Shown here piece by piece: positions 6,505 through 7,393 of a DNA stretch of 7,393 nt. Below the pieces are notes generated by a model. The model had not been told where the DNA came from. It searched no databases and worked only from the letters and a program-made list of their open reading frames with translations. The translations under genes and the position numbers were made by a program. Positions within the stretch are counted from its first letter, which is position 1; every line of letters begins with the position of its first letter. Where the stretch lies: NCBI GenBank assembly GCA_900553845.1, contig USEW01000093.1, positions 1-7,393 of the forward strand. The letters are read 5' to 3'. The stretch is from an uncultured bacterium (GTDB lineage: Bacteria > Cyanobacteriota > Vampirovibrionia > Gastranaerophilales > Gastranaerophilaceae).

Positions 6505-6517
6505 GTTCTAGTTTATT
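6481..6517. repeat. 9-bp inverted repeat spanning the convergent gene ends
   Basis: AATAAACTA (6481-6489) and TAGTTTATT (6509-6517) are perfect reverse complements around a 19-base spacer. The left arm is in the last codons of the MATE gene and the right arm covers the stop of the 276-aa gene. The position suggests a shared transcription end, but the stem is AT-only apart from one GC pair, the loop is large and no T run follows on either strand, so a true bidirectional terminator is doubtful. Confidence 0.45.
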
Positions 6518-7343
6518 CTAAAAAAAGTCTCTCAATAGCTTCGTCTCTTGAAGTGGTTAATTCTTTTCCACTTAAATCAGAATTAAATCCAAAATTTTCT
6601 TTTGCTGTATTTGAAAGCATATTAAATACTTTTTTCTTATCACCATGTCCTATATCTTGATGAGTTCTAGCCCATGCAGTATATAGTAAGTCTTTATCTT
6701 CTTCTCTTAATGGCAACTCACAGTCATCAATTTCTTCTACTAAATCACCTAAAGATAGATTTTCATTTTTAATTTTTTCCTGGATTTTTGCACGTTCATT
6801 TTCACGTGCTTTTTGCATTTCAGCTCTGTTATATTTTTTGGAAGATACTTCATCTTTTGTTAAAATGCCTTTTAAACATTTTCTTAAATTTTCATTAGGA
6901 ATTTTTTCGATCAAGGAACCAACTAAACTGCTTACAGCACTTGAGCAGCTTGAACAAACTGTAGAACACACATTTGTAAGCCATCCACCTTCATCTTTAT
7001 TACCATTTATCATCTGCAATACAAATTCGCCAAGCTTTCCTTTTTGTCCCATTGCTTCAGCTAAACTATCAGTTGATATTTCAACACTATCACCCTGCTC
7101 GTTTAAATTTAGATGAAACATTTTTTTTATTAAAAATTTTCCTATGGCAGATTCATTGAAACCAACAAGTATTTTTGCAACAATATTATTTTTATCTTTA
7201 CAAAATTGTTTTATACCTTCTGACATTCCACAAGCAAAACCACCTTTATCAACAGCTTGTCGCACTTTTTGAGCAGCTCCAAAAGTACTTTGAGCTTGAT
7301 TCCAGACATTATTAACTTGTGAAGGTATACCATTAGTTTTCAT
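6513..7343 (-). CDS. Orphan protein with a Cys-Ser-rich cluster, 276 aa
   Basis: I do not recognise this protein. It has no signal peptide. Residues 1-30 are polar and rich in N and Q (VNNVWNQAQSTFGAAQKVRQ). Residues 52-76 form an amphipathic helix-like stretch (IVAKILVGFNESAIGKFLIKK). A Cys/Ser-rich segment at 121-144 holds C126, C130 and C133 in a C-x3-C-x2-C pattern, followed by a hydrophobic AVSSLVGSLI. Other cysteines are at 38, 48, 156 and 208. Residues 168-197 are highly charged (RAEMQKARENERAKIQEKIK) and probably a long helix. The C-terminal part is soluble and mixed-charge. The start is supported by AAAGG 6 bases upstream. It is transcribed from its own upstream AT-rich region and ends 8 bases from the MATE stop. 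It could bind metal or form disulfides, or be a secretion substrate; none is demonstrated. The orphan status is my inability to place it, not a search result. Confidence 0.8.
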   Translation of the reverse strand: MKTNGIPSQVNNVWNQAQSTFGAAQKVRQAVDKGGFACGMSEGIKQFCKDKNNIVAKILVGFNESAIGKFLIKKMFHLNLNEQGDSVEISTDSLAEAMGQKGKLGEFVLQMINGNKDEGGWLTNVCSTVCSSCSSAVSSLVGSLIEKIPNENLRKCLKGILTKDEVSSKKYNRAEMQKARENERAKIQEKIKNENLSLGDLVEEIDDCELPLREEDKDLLYTAWARTHQDIGHGDKKKVFNMLSNTAKENFGFNSDLSGKELTTSRDEAIERLFLE

Positions 7344-7349
7344 TGCAAA

Positions 7350-7354
7350 CCTTT
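7350..7354 (-). promoter_or_regulatory. Ribosome binding site of the 276-aa gene
   Basis: On the minus strand AAAGG lies 6 bases before the ATG at 7343, supporting that start. The remaining bases to the window edge are AT-rich with a TATATATATA run that could contain a -10 box; no -35 can be chosen. Confidence 0.6.
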
Positions 7355-7393
7355 ATACATGTTATATATATATAAAAACATTTTTACATATTA

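Noticed and set aside
6838..7116. Plus-strand ORF of 92 codons inside the 276-aa gene
   Set aside because: Antisense shadow; the minus frame is longer, has AAAGG at proper spacing and normal composition.

Overview
This is an AT-rich bacterial window with short intergenic gaps, overlapping genes and no tRNA, rRNA, CRISPR array or recognisable mobile element. The very low GC, the tandem WYL-domain regulators, the many small orphan proteins and the PNAFR-type metallophosphoesterase suggest an uncultivated gut-type lineage such as the Gastranaerophilales (Melainabacteria/Vampirovibrionia). That assignment is an inference from gene content; no marker gene in the window settles it, and a low-GC Firmicute is the main alternative.

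Layout: (1) Positions 1-1121 hold the 3' part of a calcineurin-like metallophosphoesterase overlapping a secreted two-TPR protein, both on +. (2) Positions 1122-1487 have no intact gene. They contain a perfect 15-bp tandem repeat, what reads as a decayed small membrane/coiled-coil protein gene (about 1176-1347), a terminator-like hairpin just after it, and the leader of the next gene. (3) Positions 1488-2396 (+) encode a 302-aa orphan with one membrane-type segment. (4) Positions 2526-3188 (-) encode a clear serine O-acetyltransferase (CysE). (5) Positions 3305-6504 (+) form a three-gene overlapping set: two paralogous HTH-WYL-WCX regulators followed by a MATE-family exporter. (6) Positions 6513-7343 (-) encode a 276-aa cysteine-containing orphan, convergent with the MATE gene across only 8 bases.

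How the genes may work together: the WYL1-WYL2-MATE set is the one coherent unit. The overlaps of 26 and 20 bases imply co-transcription and probably coupled translation. The paired WYL proteins resemble the PafB/PafC arrangement of actinobacteria, and the second paralogue has lost the conserved R-x-D-R of the WYL pocket while the first keeps it. A plausible reading is a heteromeric regulator that senses a ligand and controls the exporter beside it, but the sequence does not prove the target. CysE is divergent from this set and looks like ordinary cysteine biosynthesis. The two orphan proteins are not recognised; both are probable lineage-specific genes, and both carry a VNNV stretch near the N-terminus.
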